Positions 34,783 to 43,852 of a stretch of 64,000 nucleotides of DNA are shown piece after piece. The stretch is from Hymenobacter lucidus (GTDB taxonomy: Bacteria; Bacteroidota; Bacteroidia; Cytophagales; Hymenobacteraceae). The DNA lies in the NCBI RefSeq assembly GCF_020447265.1, contig NZ_JAJADR010000003.1:62001-126000 (forward strand). The letters are read 5' to 3'. Positions within the stretch are counted from its first letter, which is position 1. Every line of letters begins with the position of its first letter. A program made the translations under genes and the position numbers. A model generated the notes under the pieces. It worked only from the letters and a program-made list of their open reading frames with translations. It did not search any database and had not been told where the DNA came from.

Positions 34783-35682
34783 ATGCGCTCCTACCCTTTT
34801 CTGCTTGTCGATGCCTTTACGGATACTGCGCTGGGCGGCAACCCCTGCGCCGTGGTGCTCGATGCCGACGACCTGTCAGCGGAGGAGATGCAGCGGCTGG
34901 CCCGGGAGTTCAACCAGTCGGAAACGGCCTTCGTACGCCGCTCGGCCGTAGCCGATTTCGGGGTGCGCTACTTCACGCCCGCCGAGGAAATTCCGCTGGC
35001 CGGCCACCCTACCATTGCCACCATTACGGCCCTGCTGCACACGGGCCGACTGGCGGCGCAAGCACCGCGCACCGAGCTGCACCTGGAGCTGCTGCACGGC
35101 CCCATTGCCATTGCGGTAGTGCCTGCAGCAGTGGCCGGCACGCCGGAGCAGGTACTTATGACGCAACGCAAGCCCGTATTCAGCCTCCTGCACGACCCGG
35201 CCGTGGTATTGCCCCTTTTCGGCCTCACGCCCGCTGATTTGGTGCCTGGTTCGCCGGTGCAAACCGTCAGCACGGGTACGCCACAACTGATGCTGCTTTT
35301 GCGCGACCAGGATGTCCTGCGCCGGGCCCATCTGCCCGACCCGGCCGCCTTTGCCCGTTACCGAGCCGGCAGCGACTTTTTCAGTCCGCACCTGTTTTGC
35401 CTGGGTGGCGCTACGCCGGCGGGCCACACGTTTGCCCGCCACTTCGGCACCCCGCCCGATGTGGCCGAAGACCCCGTAACGGGCTCGGCCACGGGCGGCA
35501 TGGCGGCTTATCTGTGGCACCATGGCTATTTACAAACCCCCGACTTCGTGGCCGAACAAGGGCACTGGCTGGGTCGGGCGGGCACGGTGCAGGTTACGGT
35601 AGCCGGGCCGCGCGAGGATATTGAGTCGGTGACCATTGGCGGACAGGGCGTGGTCGTCGTTGAAGGAAAGCTGACGCTGTAG
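34783..35682 (+). CDS. PhzF-family isomerase
   Basis: This 299-residue cytoplasmic enzyme has the two-fold diaminopimelate-epimerase-like fold. Family motifs are VDAFTDTALGGNPCAVV at the start, NQSETAFV carrying the catalytic Glu, FTPAEEIPLAGHPTIAT and AEDPVTGSATGGMAAYL. No phenazine genes are near, so it is probably one of the many family members of unknown substrate. It is followed by the DNA glycosylase gene 133 bp downstream. Confidence 0.93.
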   Translation: MRSYPFLLVDAFTDTALGGNPCAVVLDADDLSAEEMQRLAREFNQSETAFVRRSAVADFGVRYFTPAEEIPLAGHPTIATITALLHTGRLAAQAPRTELHLELLHGPIAIAVVPAAVAGTPEQVLMTQRKPVFSLLHDPAVVLPLFGLTPADLVPGSPVQTVSTGTPQLMLLLRDQDVLRRAHLPDPAAFARYRAGSDFFSPHLFCLGGATPAGHTFARHFGTPPDVAEDPVTGSATGGMAAYLWHHGYLQTPDFVAEQGHWLGRAGTVQVTVAGPREDIESVTIGGQGVVVVEGKLTL

Positions 35683-35815
35683 CCAGGCATTATTGCGGGG
35701 AATAGCTGAGCGGTAGTGCAACTCCGCGGGGCGGTTGGCTGTTAAGAAAAGCCCACTAGCATTGCTCTTGCGGCAAGTGGCTTTGCTGTATTTTTCCGCC
35801 TCCAATTCTGCTTTT

Positions 35816-36646
35816 GTGCCCGAACTACCCGAAGTTGAAACCTACCGTCGGTTTCTCGACGAAATCATTCTCCACCAACCTATTACTGCTCTCGAAGTGC
35901 GCGACGCCCACGTGCTGGGCCTCGATGAGGACATACTGCGCCAGCGTCTGGTGGGCCGCAGCGTCACAGCCACCCGGCGCATCGGCAAAAACTGCTTTCT
36001 GGAGCTGAGTGACGGGACGGCCCTGGCCCTGCATTTCGGCATGACTGGCGACGTGGGCGCCTACCGCGACGACCATGACGCGCCCCGCTTCACCCGCGTG
36101 GCCCTGCACCTGGCCGACGGCCTGCGCATTGCCTTCATCGACCCGCGTAAGTTTGGCCGCATCCGGCACGCCGACAGCGTTGCTCAGTATCAGCAGGCCA
36201 AAAAGCTGGGACCCGATGCGCTGGACGTAACGGCGGCGCACCTGCAGCGGGTGATGAGCCCTAAGAAGATGTTCGTGAAGCCGCTGCTGCTCGACCAGGG
36301 CATCACGGCCGGCCTCGGTAACTGGATAGTGGACGAAGTGTTGTTTCAGGCCAAGATCCACCCCGAGCGACGGGCTAACACACTTACCACGAAGGAGTTC
36401 AAGGCGCTACAGGCCGCTATTCAATTGGTGCTGAGTACCGCCATCGGCCACGAGGCCACGTACCGGCACTTTCCGGCTTCCTTCCTGATTCATGCCCGCG
36501 AGTGGGATGACTCGGCCACGCCCGGCACCGAGCAGCACCGCTTCTGCCCACGCCACCCGAAAGTGGAGATAGAAAAAAGCTACGTTGGCGGACGAGCTAC
36601 CTACATCTGCCCGAGGTGCCAACCAGCGCCGGACAATATAAAATAA
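35816..36646 (+). CDS. mutM: Formamidopyrimidine-DNA glycosylase (Fpg/MutM family)
   Basis: This base-excision repair enzyme removes oxidised purines. The start is set by chemistry: GTG at 35816 is followed directly by PELPEVETY, and the Pro after the initiator is the catalytic nucleophile. The Glu at position 2 of the mature protein, the Lys in RRIGKNCFLEL, LHFGMTGD and IDPRKFGR are all present, as is the GLGNWIVDEVLFQAKIHP helix-hairpin. The C-terminal zinc finger reads CPRH and then CPRC, with His where the usual second Cys would be. An upstream in-frame start at 35735 would bury the catalytic Pro and is rejected. Confidence 0.94.
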   Translation: MPELPEVETYRRFLDEIILHQPITALEVRDAHVLGLDEDILRQRLVGRSVTATRRIGKNCFLELSDGTALALHFGMTGDVGAYRDDHDAPRFTRVALHLADGLRIAFIDPRKFGRIRHADSVAQYQQAKKLGPDALDVTAAHLQRVMSPKKMFVKPLLLDQGITAGLGNWIVDEVLFQAKIHPERRANTLTTKEFKALQAAIQLVLSTAIGHEATYRHFPASFLIHAREWDDSATPGTEQHRFCPRHPKVEIEKSYVGGRATYICPRCQPAPDNIK

Positions 36647-36663
36647 TACTATTCACTCCTTTG

Positions 36664-36698
36664 AAAACCCCGCTCACAATACTATTAGCGGGGTTTTC
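36664..36698 (+). terminator. Rho-independent terminator after mutM
   Basis: AAAACCCCGCTCA, a short loop, then TAGCGGGGTTTTCGC lies 18 bp after the stop codon. It separates mutM from the lipoprotein gene. Confidence 0.88.
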
Positions 36699-36749
36699 GC
36701 TTATACAAATACTCTGAAGCACAAAATCTTATGTTTGAATTGCGGAGTT

Positions 36750-36820
36750 TAACTTTGCTTATATAATGTTTAAATAATTGTCTTTTTCCGCGAAAGTCTG
36801 AACCAAGTGTTTTACCTTTG
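36750..36820 (+). promoter_or_regulatory. Candidate promoter region of the lipoprotein gene
   Basis: This AT-rich stretch contains TAACTTTG (36750) and TACCTTTG (36813), both fitting the Bacteroidota -7 consensus; TATGTTTG occurs at 36730. The leader to the ATG is then about 130 bp. Which is used cannot be told. Confidence 0.5.
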
Positions 36821-36952
36821 AGTTAGGCCACCATCTACAAGGCGATGTGCGGCGGAGAGTAAGAGTGTTGTTGGACGAAGAAAATCATTGCCTATGCCTC
36901 ACGGCTACTACGCGTTTTTGCGTGTTGTTTCAATCACCAAATTGTCGTTTTC

Positions 36953-37450
36953 ATGAAGAAACTGCCCCTTTTCCTGAGCCTGGCCGCTGCCACCCTATCG
37001 TTGGCAGCCTGTGAGAAAGAGTTGGAAGAAGTGAATGAGCCCGTTCAGGAAGTCGCAGCCGTGAAATCCCAGTCGGCTACCGAGCTTCTCTCGGCCAGCT
37101 CCTGGCACCTCACTGACCTCACGTCGCGCACCGTTACGGCCGGCTCCCCTGATGCCCCCACGGTGAGCCTGCTGGCCCGCATGAAGCCCTGGCTGCGCGA
37201 TAATACCTCAGAATTCAAATCCGGTGGCTCCTATACTGTGAGCGAAGGTGCCCTGAAGGCTTCGGCCCAGGCCCCACAGCTGCTCACCGGTGCGTGGCAG
37301 CTCAGCGCCAAAGGCGACTCGCTTACCATCCGCCAGGACAACTCCGTACAGCGCTATTCCATTGCCGAGCTGACCACTTCGACCCTGCGGCTGAACCACT
37401 CGACCGGCACCAACCCCGTGACGACCACCACCTCGGTGTTTTCGCACTAA
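36953..37450 (+). CDS. Small lipoprotein, lipocalin-like
   Basis: The 165-residue protein has a lipoprotein signal peptide with lipobox LAAC (Cys20). The mature part contains SSWHLTDLTS, then SGGSYTVSEG, LLTGAWQLSAKGDSLTI and ELTTSTLRL, a strand pattern like the lipocalin-like domains common in Bacteroidota lipoproteins. Ligand and role are unknown. It has its own promoter region and terminator, so it is transcribed alone. Confidence 0.85.
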   Translation: MKKLPLFLSLAAATLSLAACEKELEEVNEPVQEVAAVKSQSATELLSASSWHLTDLTSRTVTAGSPDAPTVSLLARMKPWLRDNTSEFKSGGSYTVSEGALKASAQAPQLLTGAWQLSAKGDSLTIRQDNSVQRYSIAELTTSTLRLNHSTGTNPVTTTTSVFSH

Positions 37451-37479
37451 TCCCGCTTTACCCACCGTTCACGTTCCAA

Positions 37480-37515
37480 CAAAACGGCCTCACCGCACTG
37501 GTGAGGCCGTTTTGT
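37480..37515 (+). terminator. Terminator after the lipoprotein gene
   Basis: CAAAACGGCCTCACC, GCACT, GGTGAGGCCGTTTTG is a near-perfect 15-bp stem 30 bp after the stop codon, and can work in both directions. Confidence 0.88.
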
Positions 37516-37650
37516 GTTGTAATGGGTAGCAGCGTTGAAACGGCAATGGGTTGTGCTGGACTTCGCGTAGTCGTAGGCAGGACGAGGGCGTTCAGGCACA
37601 AAAAAGTGTGTTATACCGGCTCAGAAAAAGCCAAGACCAAGACTTTCTTT

Positions 37651-38820
37651 CTATGTATACCGCTCGAATACTACCTCCAGGTTACGCTCCTGCAACTGGG
37701 GTATGCCAACATAATCAAACTCAAGGCGGCGCGTCAGGCGCAATTCGGTAGCCGAGCAGGCCGCTATTGTATGCCGAATGGTAAATGGCTTATTATCCTC
37801 TTCAGCGTGAATCAGTAGCTCATTATTTGCCAGCTCGTACGGCGCCCGGCGTACCCGCACGCTGTCTTCCACGGTGTAGAGTGCCACCTTTGCATCGGTC
37901 AGATTCAGAATAGGAAACGAGGAAATGTTGGCCAACCCAATCGGCGGCTGAATACGGGCACTTTTATACTTCCAGACCCTGTGAATAGTAGGTGGCGACG
38001 AATCCGCGTTTCGCCGGCTTTCCAGCATATGCTGCGCTAACAGGTTGCGGTTGGATTCGTCGGCGGCGCTTAGGGGCTCTGGCTTGCGCCACTGCTCGTA
38101 GCTATAACGGGTGTCGCCTCTGGTTGCGGTGTCCGCCTTCAACTGGGAATTGGAGTTAAACAAGGCGCTGTGAATCGTATCGGCCTGCGCGTCGTGCACA
38201 TCGGCTCCAAAGGCCAATAAGCCTTTGAGGCGCATCATATTTATGTGATAGGGCACAAACTTGTAGCCCGGAAACCACTCGGCAATTTTTGCCTGCACAA
38301 GCAGAAAGGCTTCCTCATATTCGAAACTTGGGGAAACCGTAACGGCATGCACCGCCGGATAGTAGCCGTATTCCTTACCCGGTGTATTGTGGTTAGGTCT
38401 CTGCTCCCTTGCCAGCATCAAATACGAGCTGTCTACGCCGTAAATGCAGAAGTAGGGCCCGAGCAGGCTAATGGCGAAATGCAGTTCCTGCAGCACGGTG
38501 CAGTGCTTTCGGGTTTCTTTTTTAAGTATGACTATCCCCTTATAGCTCGGCTCCGAAAGGAAATTTTCATCCAGAACTGGTTTTTGCAACTGCTGTTTTA
38601 GCGCGGCCTGCAAGGGCTTCCACCGGGCTTTATAATTCTTAGCGACGCTTATATTATCATGAATGACTTGCGCGATTTGCTGAGTCCCGGGGTATACGTT
38701 GAATAAAGTATCCTGCCGCAATTCCTCATCGACGATGCCAATGGGGTAGTATTTCTTTACCGTCTCATAGAGCGGCCAGAAATCATATTTAGCGGCGTCA
38801 AACTTAAAGTATCTATTCAT
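37651..38820 (-). CDS. Cytoplasmic protein of unknown function
   Basis: I do not recognise this 389-residue protein. It has no signal peptide or membrane segment, is rich in Tyr, Lys and Asn for this genome, and its G+C is visibly lower than that of its neighbours. Stretches such as FDAAKYDFWPLYETVKKYYP, LFNVYPGTQQIAQVIHD and YKFVPYHINMMRLKGLL give no motif. The ATG at 38820 is chosen over an upstream TTG. It stands alone, with a perfect palindrome about 270 bp upstream. Lateral acquisition is possible. Confidence 0.75.
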   Translation of the reverse strand: MNRYFKFDAAKYDFWPLYETVKKYYPIGIVDEELRQDTLFNVYPGTQQIAQVIHDNISVAKNYKARWKPLQAALKQQLQKPVLDENFLSEPSYKGIVILKKETRKHCTVLQELHFAISLLGPYFCIYGVDSSYLMLAREQRPNHNTPGKEYGYYPAVHAVTVSPSFEYEEAFLLVQAKIAEWFPGYKFVPYHINMMRLKGLLAFGADVHDAQADTIHSALFNSNSQLKADTATRGDTRYSYEQWRKPEPLSAADESNRNLLAQHMLESRRNADSSPPTIHRVWKYKSARIQPPIGLANISSFPILNLTDAKVALYTVEDSVRVRRAPYELANNELLIHAEEDNKPFTIRHTIAACSATELRLTRRLEFDYVGIPQLQERNLEVVFERYT

Positions 38821-39089
38821 TTTAACGGGGAGTAATGTCTCATTCAAGAATACGCCTTTCCGTCGGATATCAATAACGCTGATAGTAGCTGCCAGCCCGG
38901 AGGTTCAAATGGAACTTAGGTTAATCGGATAAGCCCGGCACCCAGCAGCCCATCAAGCAGGTCAGTACCTCACCAGCGGGCCGAAGAGCAAGATGAACGT
39001 GATACGTCAACGGTGAAGAATACGTGAACAGGACCGCAGAAACAAGCAAAGCCGGTATAGTATAGACGGTATGGCCATACCACTAACTA

Positions 39090-39122
39090 CTGTACACCTA
39101 TTTTCAGAAAATAGGTGTACAG
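39090..39122. repeat. Perfect 15-bp palindrome with 3-bp centre
   Basis: CTGTACACCTATTTT, CAG, AAAATAGGTGTACAG is exactly symmetrical. It lies in a 455-bp gap (38821-39275) that otherwise holds only the terminator of the following SDR gene. There is no T run on either side, so a protein-binding site is as likely as a hairpin. Confidence 0.8.
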
Positions 39123-39201
39123 CTTATCCTCTTGTAAATCCGCTAACATACCGCCCGCAGCAAGGTTGCCGTAGGCGGCCACCGCTGGCTATGCCGGGAG
39201 T

Positions 39202-39251
39202 CAAAAACACCCCGGCCCCGCTACTCAGTTAGGCTGAGCGGCGGGGCCGGG
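39202..39251 (-). terminator. Rho-independent terminator after the SDR gene
   Basis: On the minus strand CCCGGCCCCGC pairs with GCGGGGCCGGG, with a nested CTCAG/CTGAG stem, then GTGTTTTTG. It lies 25 bp after the SDR stop. Confidence 0.85.
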
Positions 39252-39275
39252 CTTATGCGGCGAATCAGAGCCTTG

Positions 39276-40310
39276 CTACTCGTTGTTTTCCCGGGCGGCT
39301 TTGCGGGTGAGCGTCGTGAGGGGCGACTGGGTGATGCTGAATTCACTTTCGTAACCGCTCAGCCGCATGTTGGCTACCGGACTTTCGCCGGTAGCGGGCA
39401 GGGCGCGGTTGAGCCAGCTCAGAATATCGGTGGTGGTGCCGGGCAGCAGACCGTGGAAAGCGGCCAGCAGCTTGGCCGGCAACGACAGGATAACTTCCCC
39501 GTCGCCGCGGCGGCAGGCATTCCAGATCTGGCGGGCGGCCTGGTCGGCACTCATCGTGAGGCCTGGCAGAGAGTCGGCAATGCTGAACCAGGCGTATTCT
39601 TTCTGCTGCTGGCCCTTTACCAGGGCGTGGCCGGGGCTGCCCGTGCGCATCAGGCCGGGGCACACGGTGGTTACGCTGATGTCGTACTGGCGCAACTCGG
39701 CCCGGAAGCCTTCCGAGAGGCCCACTAGGGCAAACTTGCTGGCACTGTAGGGCATCAGGTGCGGCAGGGCCACTTTGCCGCCCAACGATGAGATATTGAC
39801 AATGCGGCCCGCGCGGCGGCGGCGCATGCTGGGCAGCACCGCGTACATAGCGTGCAGCGGCGCCCAGAAGTGCAGGGCCATCGACTCTTCGTAGTCGCGC
39901 ACGTCCATATTTTCGAGCGGGCCGCCGAGGATGATGCCGGCGTTGTTGATGAGCACATCCACGGGCCCCAGGCGGGTTTCGACTTCGGTTACCATGGTGC
40001 GCACTTCCTGCTCGCTGGTAATATCGTGGGTGAGCGTGAGCACATCGGCTTCGGCGGCACCGGTCAGCAGCAAATCCTGGCGGGCCCGCTCCAGTTCGTC
40101 GGCGTCGCGGGCGCAGATGGCAACGCGGGCTCCTTCGGCCACAGCCTGCCGGGCCAGGATCAGGCCCAGGCCCCGGGAGCCGCCAGTGATGAGCACCACG
40201 CGCCCGTGGAGGTCGTAGGAGCCGCGGCGGTTGACAAACAGGGTGGCGGCGGCAAACAGCACGCTCGCGCCGGCAGCAGCCAGCCAGTTGTTTCGGGTTT
40301 CTCGCTTCAT
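39276..40310 (-). CDS. Short-chain dehydrogenase with N-terminal membrane anchor
   Basis: This 344-residue NAD(P)-dependent oxidoreductase begins with MKRETRNNWLAAAGASVLF, a single predicted membrane segment. The SDR core has TGGSRGLG, NNAGIILGG, SSLGGKVALPH and the catalytic YSASK. A C-terminal extension of about 60 residues (HGLLPGTTTDILSWLNRAL) is longer than in classical SDRs. Substrate unknown. The ATG at 40310 is preferred over an upstream frame reaching 40367. Confidence 0.9.
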   Translation of the reverse strand: MKRETRNNWLAAAGASVLFAAATLFVNRRGSYDLHGRVVLITGGSRGLGLILARQAVAEGARVAICARDADELERARQDLLLTGAAEADVLTLTHDITSEQEVRTMVTEVETRLGPVDVLINNAGIILGGPLENMDVRDYEESMALHFWAPLHAMYAVLPSMRRRRAGRIVNISSLGGKVALPHLMPYSASKFALVGLSEGFRAELRQYDISVTTVCPGLMRTGSPGHALVKGQQQKEYAWFSIADSLPGLTMSADQAARQIWNACRRGDGEVILSLPAKLLAAFHGLLPGTTTDILSWLNRALPATGESPVANMRLSGYESEFSITQSPLTTLTRKAARENNE

Positions 40311-40490
40311 AGCCTCTTGTAAGCAAAGCCTGGGGTAAAGGTTGCGCTGCCGCCCCAAGCCGGACAAGAAAATATTCGTTTACAACGTTATTGGCCCTGT
40401 CGTGTCGTTTTTGGCACCATCTTTACACGGGCAAGGTTATGCTCTCCACGGCCCAACCGGCCCTTCTGCCCCCGAATTTTCCTGCTGACT

Positions 40491-41003
40491 ATGAAGAACT
40501 ACCTGCTGGCGTCCCTGCTGCTTTTGCCGGCCGCCACCTACGCCCAAACGGGCCCGACGAAGACCAAAACCAAGACCGACGTGGCGGGTACTACGGTGAA
40601 GACCAAGGCAAAAACCACCGCGCCGGCCGCCGGTAAGCCCGCCACGCCCAAGCCCGCCCCCACGCCCTCGGCCGAGAAAGTAGATGCCAAAGCCACGGCC
40701 CTCACCGACAACATGCGCCAGGCCCTGAACCTGACGCCCGCCCAAACCGAGAAAGTACGCCAGATAAACCTGCTGAGCGTGCGCAACGTGGAAACGGCCC
40801 GCCTGCAGTACCGCGCCGATGTGCGTAAGCTCAACGAAGTCATTACCGACATCGGCCAGTCGCGCCTGGCCCAGCTGAAGGACGTGCTGGCCCCCGACCA
40901 GTTTGCCAAGTACCAGCGCAAGCGCGAGGAAAAGATGGGCGTGCCCACCACCACCGGCAGCCAGAACAGCGGCGTACCCGGCCTGCCCAGCCGCGGGGAG
41001 TAA
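40491..41003 (+). CDS. Small exported Spy/CpxP-like helical protein
   Basis: The 170-residue product has a signal peptide (ending TYAQ, residue 19), a Lys/Thr/Pro/Ala-rich linker and a C-terminal helical half containing LNLTPAQTEKVRQIN, then LKDVLAPDQFAKYQRKREEK. The LT-x-x-Q pattern is typical of Spy/CpxP-like periplasmic proteins that bind unfolded protein or metals. It is divergent from the SDR gene. No stress regulator is adjacent. Confidence 0.8.
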   Translation: MKNYLLASLLLLPAATYAQTGPTKTKTKTDVAGTTVKTKAKTTAPAAGKPATPKPAPTPSAEKVDAKATALTDNMRQALNLTPAQTEKVRQINLLSVRNVETARLQYRADVRKLNEVITDIGQSRLAQLKDVLAPDQFAKYQRKREEKMGVPTTTGSQNSGVPGLPSRGE

Positions 41004-41028
41004 GCATTGGGGGAAGTGGGTTGGCAAT

Positions 41029-41204
41029 TGTCTACCCTCTTATCCTGAGCTTTTGCGAAGGACTTTCCTCGCCTACCCATTGAGGTTTGCACCAATGTAA
41101 AAAGCCCTTTTCTATCCGCTAGAAAAGGGCTTTTCGCGTTTAAGAACGTTTATTACTTAGGTGAGGAAGGTCCTTCGTTCCGCTTCGCTGCACTCAGGAT
41201 GACA
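41029..41204. repeat. Dispersed inverted repeat with internal terminator (type B, copy 2)
   Basis: It matches the element at 33249-33418 along its length: TTCCTCGCCTACCC, CCAATGT, an internal AAGCCCTTTTCTA/TAGAAAAGGGCTT terminator, CGCGTT, then AGGTGAGGAAGGTCCTTCG and CACTCAGGATGACA. The paired arms of the terminator differ from the other copy by compensating changes. It lies between convergent genes. Confidence 0.85.
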
Positions 41205-41232
41205 GAGTAAACAACACAAACATCTCCTTATC

Positions 41233-41997
41233 CTACGCCAGAAACGTGTCGTAGCCCAGCTTCATAATAATGCCGCACACGACTACCAGAAACAGCCCCC
41301 GCACGAAGCCGGTGCCGCGCTGCAGGGCTACTTTGGCCCCGAGGGCCGAGCCCAGCATGTTGCAGGCCGCCATGGGCAGGGCTATCTGGTAGATAATCTG
41401 GTGGGTGAAGGCGAAAAAGGCTACGCTGGCCACGTTGGTGGCAATGTTAACCAGCTTGGCCGAGGCCGACGCCGTGATGAAGTCGTAACCAAACAACCCC
41501 ACGAAGGCAAAAAGCAGGAAGCTGCCCGTGCCCGGCCCGAAAAAGCCGTCGTAGAAACCCAGCACCACCCCAATCAGGATGCCGTAGTAGGGTTCCTTGC
41601 TGGCGGGCAGGCGCGGGGCGTGAATGGCACCGAAATCCTTGCGCCAGAAGGTGTAGATAGCAATAACCACCAGCAGCCCCAGCACCAGGGGCCGCAGCAG
41701 CTCGGCGGGCAGCAAGCTCACGATGCGGGCCCCGGCAAACGAGAACATGCCCGCCGCCACGGCCGCCGCGCCCACCGCCCGCCACCGAATCGGGACCTGG
41801 CCGGCGTAGCGGCGGAAGGCGGCCGAAGTGCCGGCCAGCGACGATACTTTGCCGGTGCCGAGAATGGTGGGCACCGGCACACCCTTGAGCAGCAGCAGCA
41901 TAGCCGGCAGCTGAATCAGCCCACCGCCGCCCACTACGGAATCGACGAAACCGGCCAGAAAAGCAAACAGGCAAAGCAACAGCAGCGTGACAGTCAT
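41233..41997 (-). CDS. TSUP-family membrane transporter (TauE/SafE)
   Basis: The 254-residue protein has about eight hydrophobic segments and the TSUP motif FVDSVVGGGGLIQLPAML in the first, plus a second-half repeat GFYDGFFGPGTGSFLLFAF. Members export or import sulfur-containing or organic anions. No sulfur-metabolism gene is adjacent, so the substrate is unknown. Divergent from the DHA2 transporter by 141 bp. Confidence 0.93.
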   Translation of the reverse strand: MTVTLLLLCLFAFLAGFVDSVVGGGGLIQLPAMLLLLKGVPVPTILGTGKVSSLAGTSAAFRRYAGQVPIRWRAVGAAAVAAGMFSFAGARIVSLLPAELLRPLVLGLLVVIAIYTFWRKDFGAIHAPRLPASKEPYYGILIGVVLGFYDGFFGPGTGSFLLFAFVGLFGYDFITASASAKLVNIATNVASVAFFAFTHQIIYQIALPMAACNMLGSALGAKVALQRGTGFVRGLFLVVVCGIIMKLGYDTFLA

Positions 41998-42138
41998 AAA
42001 TGGGCACAGAAATGAGGCGGCGAAGATACAACCCGGCCCTGCCTGGTGCTACCCGCCCGGCCCGGATTTGTTGCCCGGCCAGGCCGGCCCCACACTGCAA
42101 AGGTTATCCTTCATTCGAATCTGCCGTACCTTCGGGCC

Positions 42139-43734
42139 ATGACCGATACTCTTACCCGGCGCAGCAGGTTGCTGACTTTGGCCGGGGTGCTGCTGGCCCT
42201 GTTTCTGAGCTCCCTCGATCAGACCATCGTAGCCACTGCCCTGCCCCGCATCGTGGCCGACCTGCACGGCTTCGACCGGTTTGCCTGGGTGGCTACGGCC
42301 TACCTGGTGGCCAGTACGGCCCTGGTGCCAGTGTATGGCAAGCTGGCCGATATGTACTCGCGCCGCAACATTGAAGTCACCGCCATTCTGATTTTTCTGC
42401 TGGGCTCGGCGCTGTGCGGCTTGGCCGGCGAGTTTGGCACTTTGCCGCTGCTCGGCGACGGGATGAGCCAGCTCATTATCTTCCGGGCCGTGCAGGGCCT
42501 GGGCGGCGCAGGGCTACTGGCCATGGCCTTCATCATCATTGCCGATCTGTTTCCGCCCGCCGAGCGGGGCAAGTACCAGGGCTTCGTGGGGGCTACATTC
42601 GGGCTTTCGGCGGTATTGGGGCCGTTTCTGGGCGGCCTGCTCACCGACCACGGCTCGGGAATAATACCGGGCCTGGCGGGCTGGCGGCTGGTGTTCTACG
42701 TGAACCTGCCGCTTGGTTTGCTGGCCTTATGGTTTATCCTGACCAAAATGCCCCGCCTGAAGCCCCGGGGCGAAAAAAAGCCACTCGACTACCTCTCGGC
42801 CCTGCTGCTGATAACCGGCCTCGTGCCACTGGTGCTGGGCTTGCAACTCAATAAGGCCCAGCATGCCTGGACGTCGCCGCTCACGCTGAGCCTGTTTGGC
42901 GGGGCCGCCGTGGCACTGGTACTGTTCGTGCTGCGCTCCTTACGCTGCGCCAACCCCATTCTGGAGCTACGCCTGTTTCGCAACCCGGTGTTTCGGGCGG
43001 CTAATATTGCCACGTTTCTGCTCGGCGGCGCTTTTCTGAGCATCGTCATTTTCGAGCCGCTGTTCATGATCAACGTCGTGGGCGTATCGGCCACCCAGGC
43101 CGGCGTGAGTCTGATTCCGTTGTCGTTAGGTGTGGTACTAGGCTCGATGCTGGCCGGCCAGATGGTAGCCCGCTTCGGCCACTACAAGCGCTGGATGCTG
43201 GCCGGCGGCCTTGTGTTACTCGTGGGCCAGTCGCTGCTGGCTACCATGCCGGCCACCATCGGCTACGGGCAGGTGCTGCTCTATGTGCTCATCTGCGGTG
43301 CGGGCTTGGGCCCCAGTATGCCGCTCTACACTCTGGCTATCCAAAACGCCATTGAGCCATGCTTTACGGGCCAGGCCACGTCGGCCAGCCAGTTTTTCCG
43401 CCAGATCGGGGGGGCTATGGCGGCCGCCGTGCTCGGTACCATCCTCACGCTGAGTCTGGCTGAGCACCTGCCCGCCTCGTCGGCCGCCGGAGCCGCCACC
43501 ACCATTTCGGCCGCCGCGGCCGAAGCGCCCACTGTGGTGGCTCGCGCCGTGCCGGCCCTGCCCACGGTCGAGGTGCGGGCCGCCTTCACCCATGCCATTT
43601 CACGGGTGTATCTAGCAACTATGTGCCTGGTATTCTGCGGCTGGCTAGCTACTTTGTTTATTCCGGAGCTGCCGCTGCGCAACTCAAACCTGGCGCGGCC
43701 GGCGCCAGCACTGGCCACCAGGGGTCGGGAATAG
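42139..43734 (+). CDS. DHA2-family multidrug efflux MFS transporter (EmrB/QacA-like)
   Basis: The 531-residue inner-membrane protein has about fourteen hydrophobic segments. Motifs are SSLDQTIVATALPRI in helix 1 (DHA2 motif D1), the GKLADMYSRR loop and the antiporter motif C, GFVGATFGLSAVLGPFLGG. Drug/proton antiport is the usual role. The ATG at 42139 gives the family's usual start; TACCTTCG a few bases upstream resembles a -7 element. No TetR- or MarR-type repressor is adjacent. Confidence 0.93.
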   Translation: MTDTLTRRSRLLTLAGVLLALFLSSLDQTIVATALPRIVADLHGFDRFAWVATAYLVASTALVPVYGKLADMYSRRNIEVTAILIFLLGSALCGLAGEFGTLPLLGDGMSQLIIFRAVQGLGGAGLLAMAFIIIADLFPPAERGKYQGFVGATFGLSAVLGPFLGGLLTDHGSGIIPGLAGWRLVFYVNLPLGLLALWFILTKMPRLKPRGEKKPLDYLSALLLITGLVPLVLGLQLNKAQHAWTSPLTLSLFGGAAVALVLFVLRSLRCANPILELRLFRNPVFRAANIATFLLGGAFLSIVIFEPLFMINVVGVSATQAGVSLIPLSLGVVLGSMLAGQMVARFGHYKRWMLAGGLVLLVGQSLLATMPATIGYGQVLLYVLICGAGLGPSMPLYTLAIQNAIEPCFTGQATSASQFFRQIGGAMAAAVLGTILTLSLAEHLPASSAAGAATTISAAAAEAPTVVARAVPALPTVEVRAAFTHAISRVYLATMCLVFCGWLATLFIPELPLRNSNLARPAPALATRGRE

Positions 43735-43852
43735 CCGCCGGAAGTGACTGGGCCCGGCATGAAACTACTACGCCCGGATCTGGTTTTACAAGCAGATACC
43801 TTATAAAGTGGCAGGCCGCACGCTGCGGCCCGCCGCTCCTTCTGCCTTCCCT

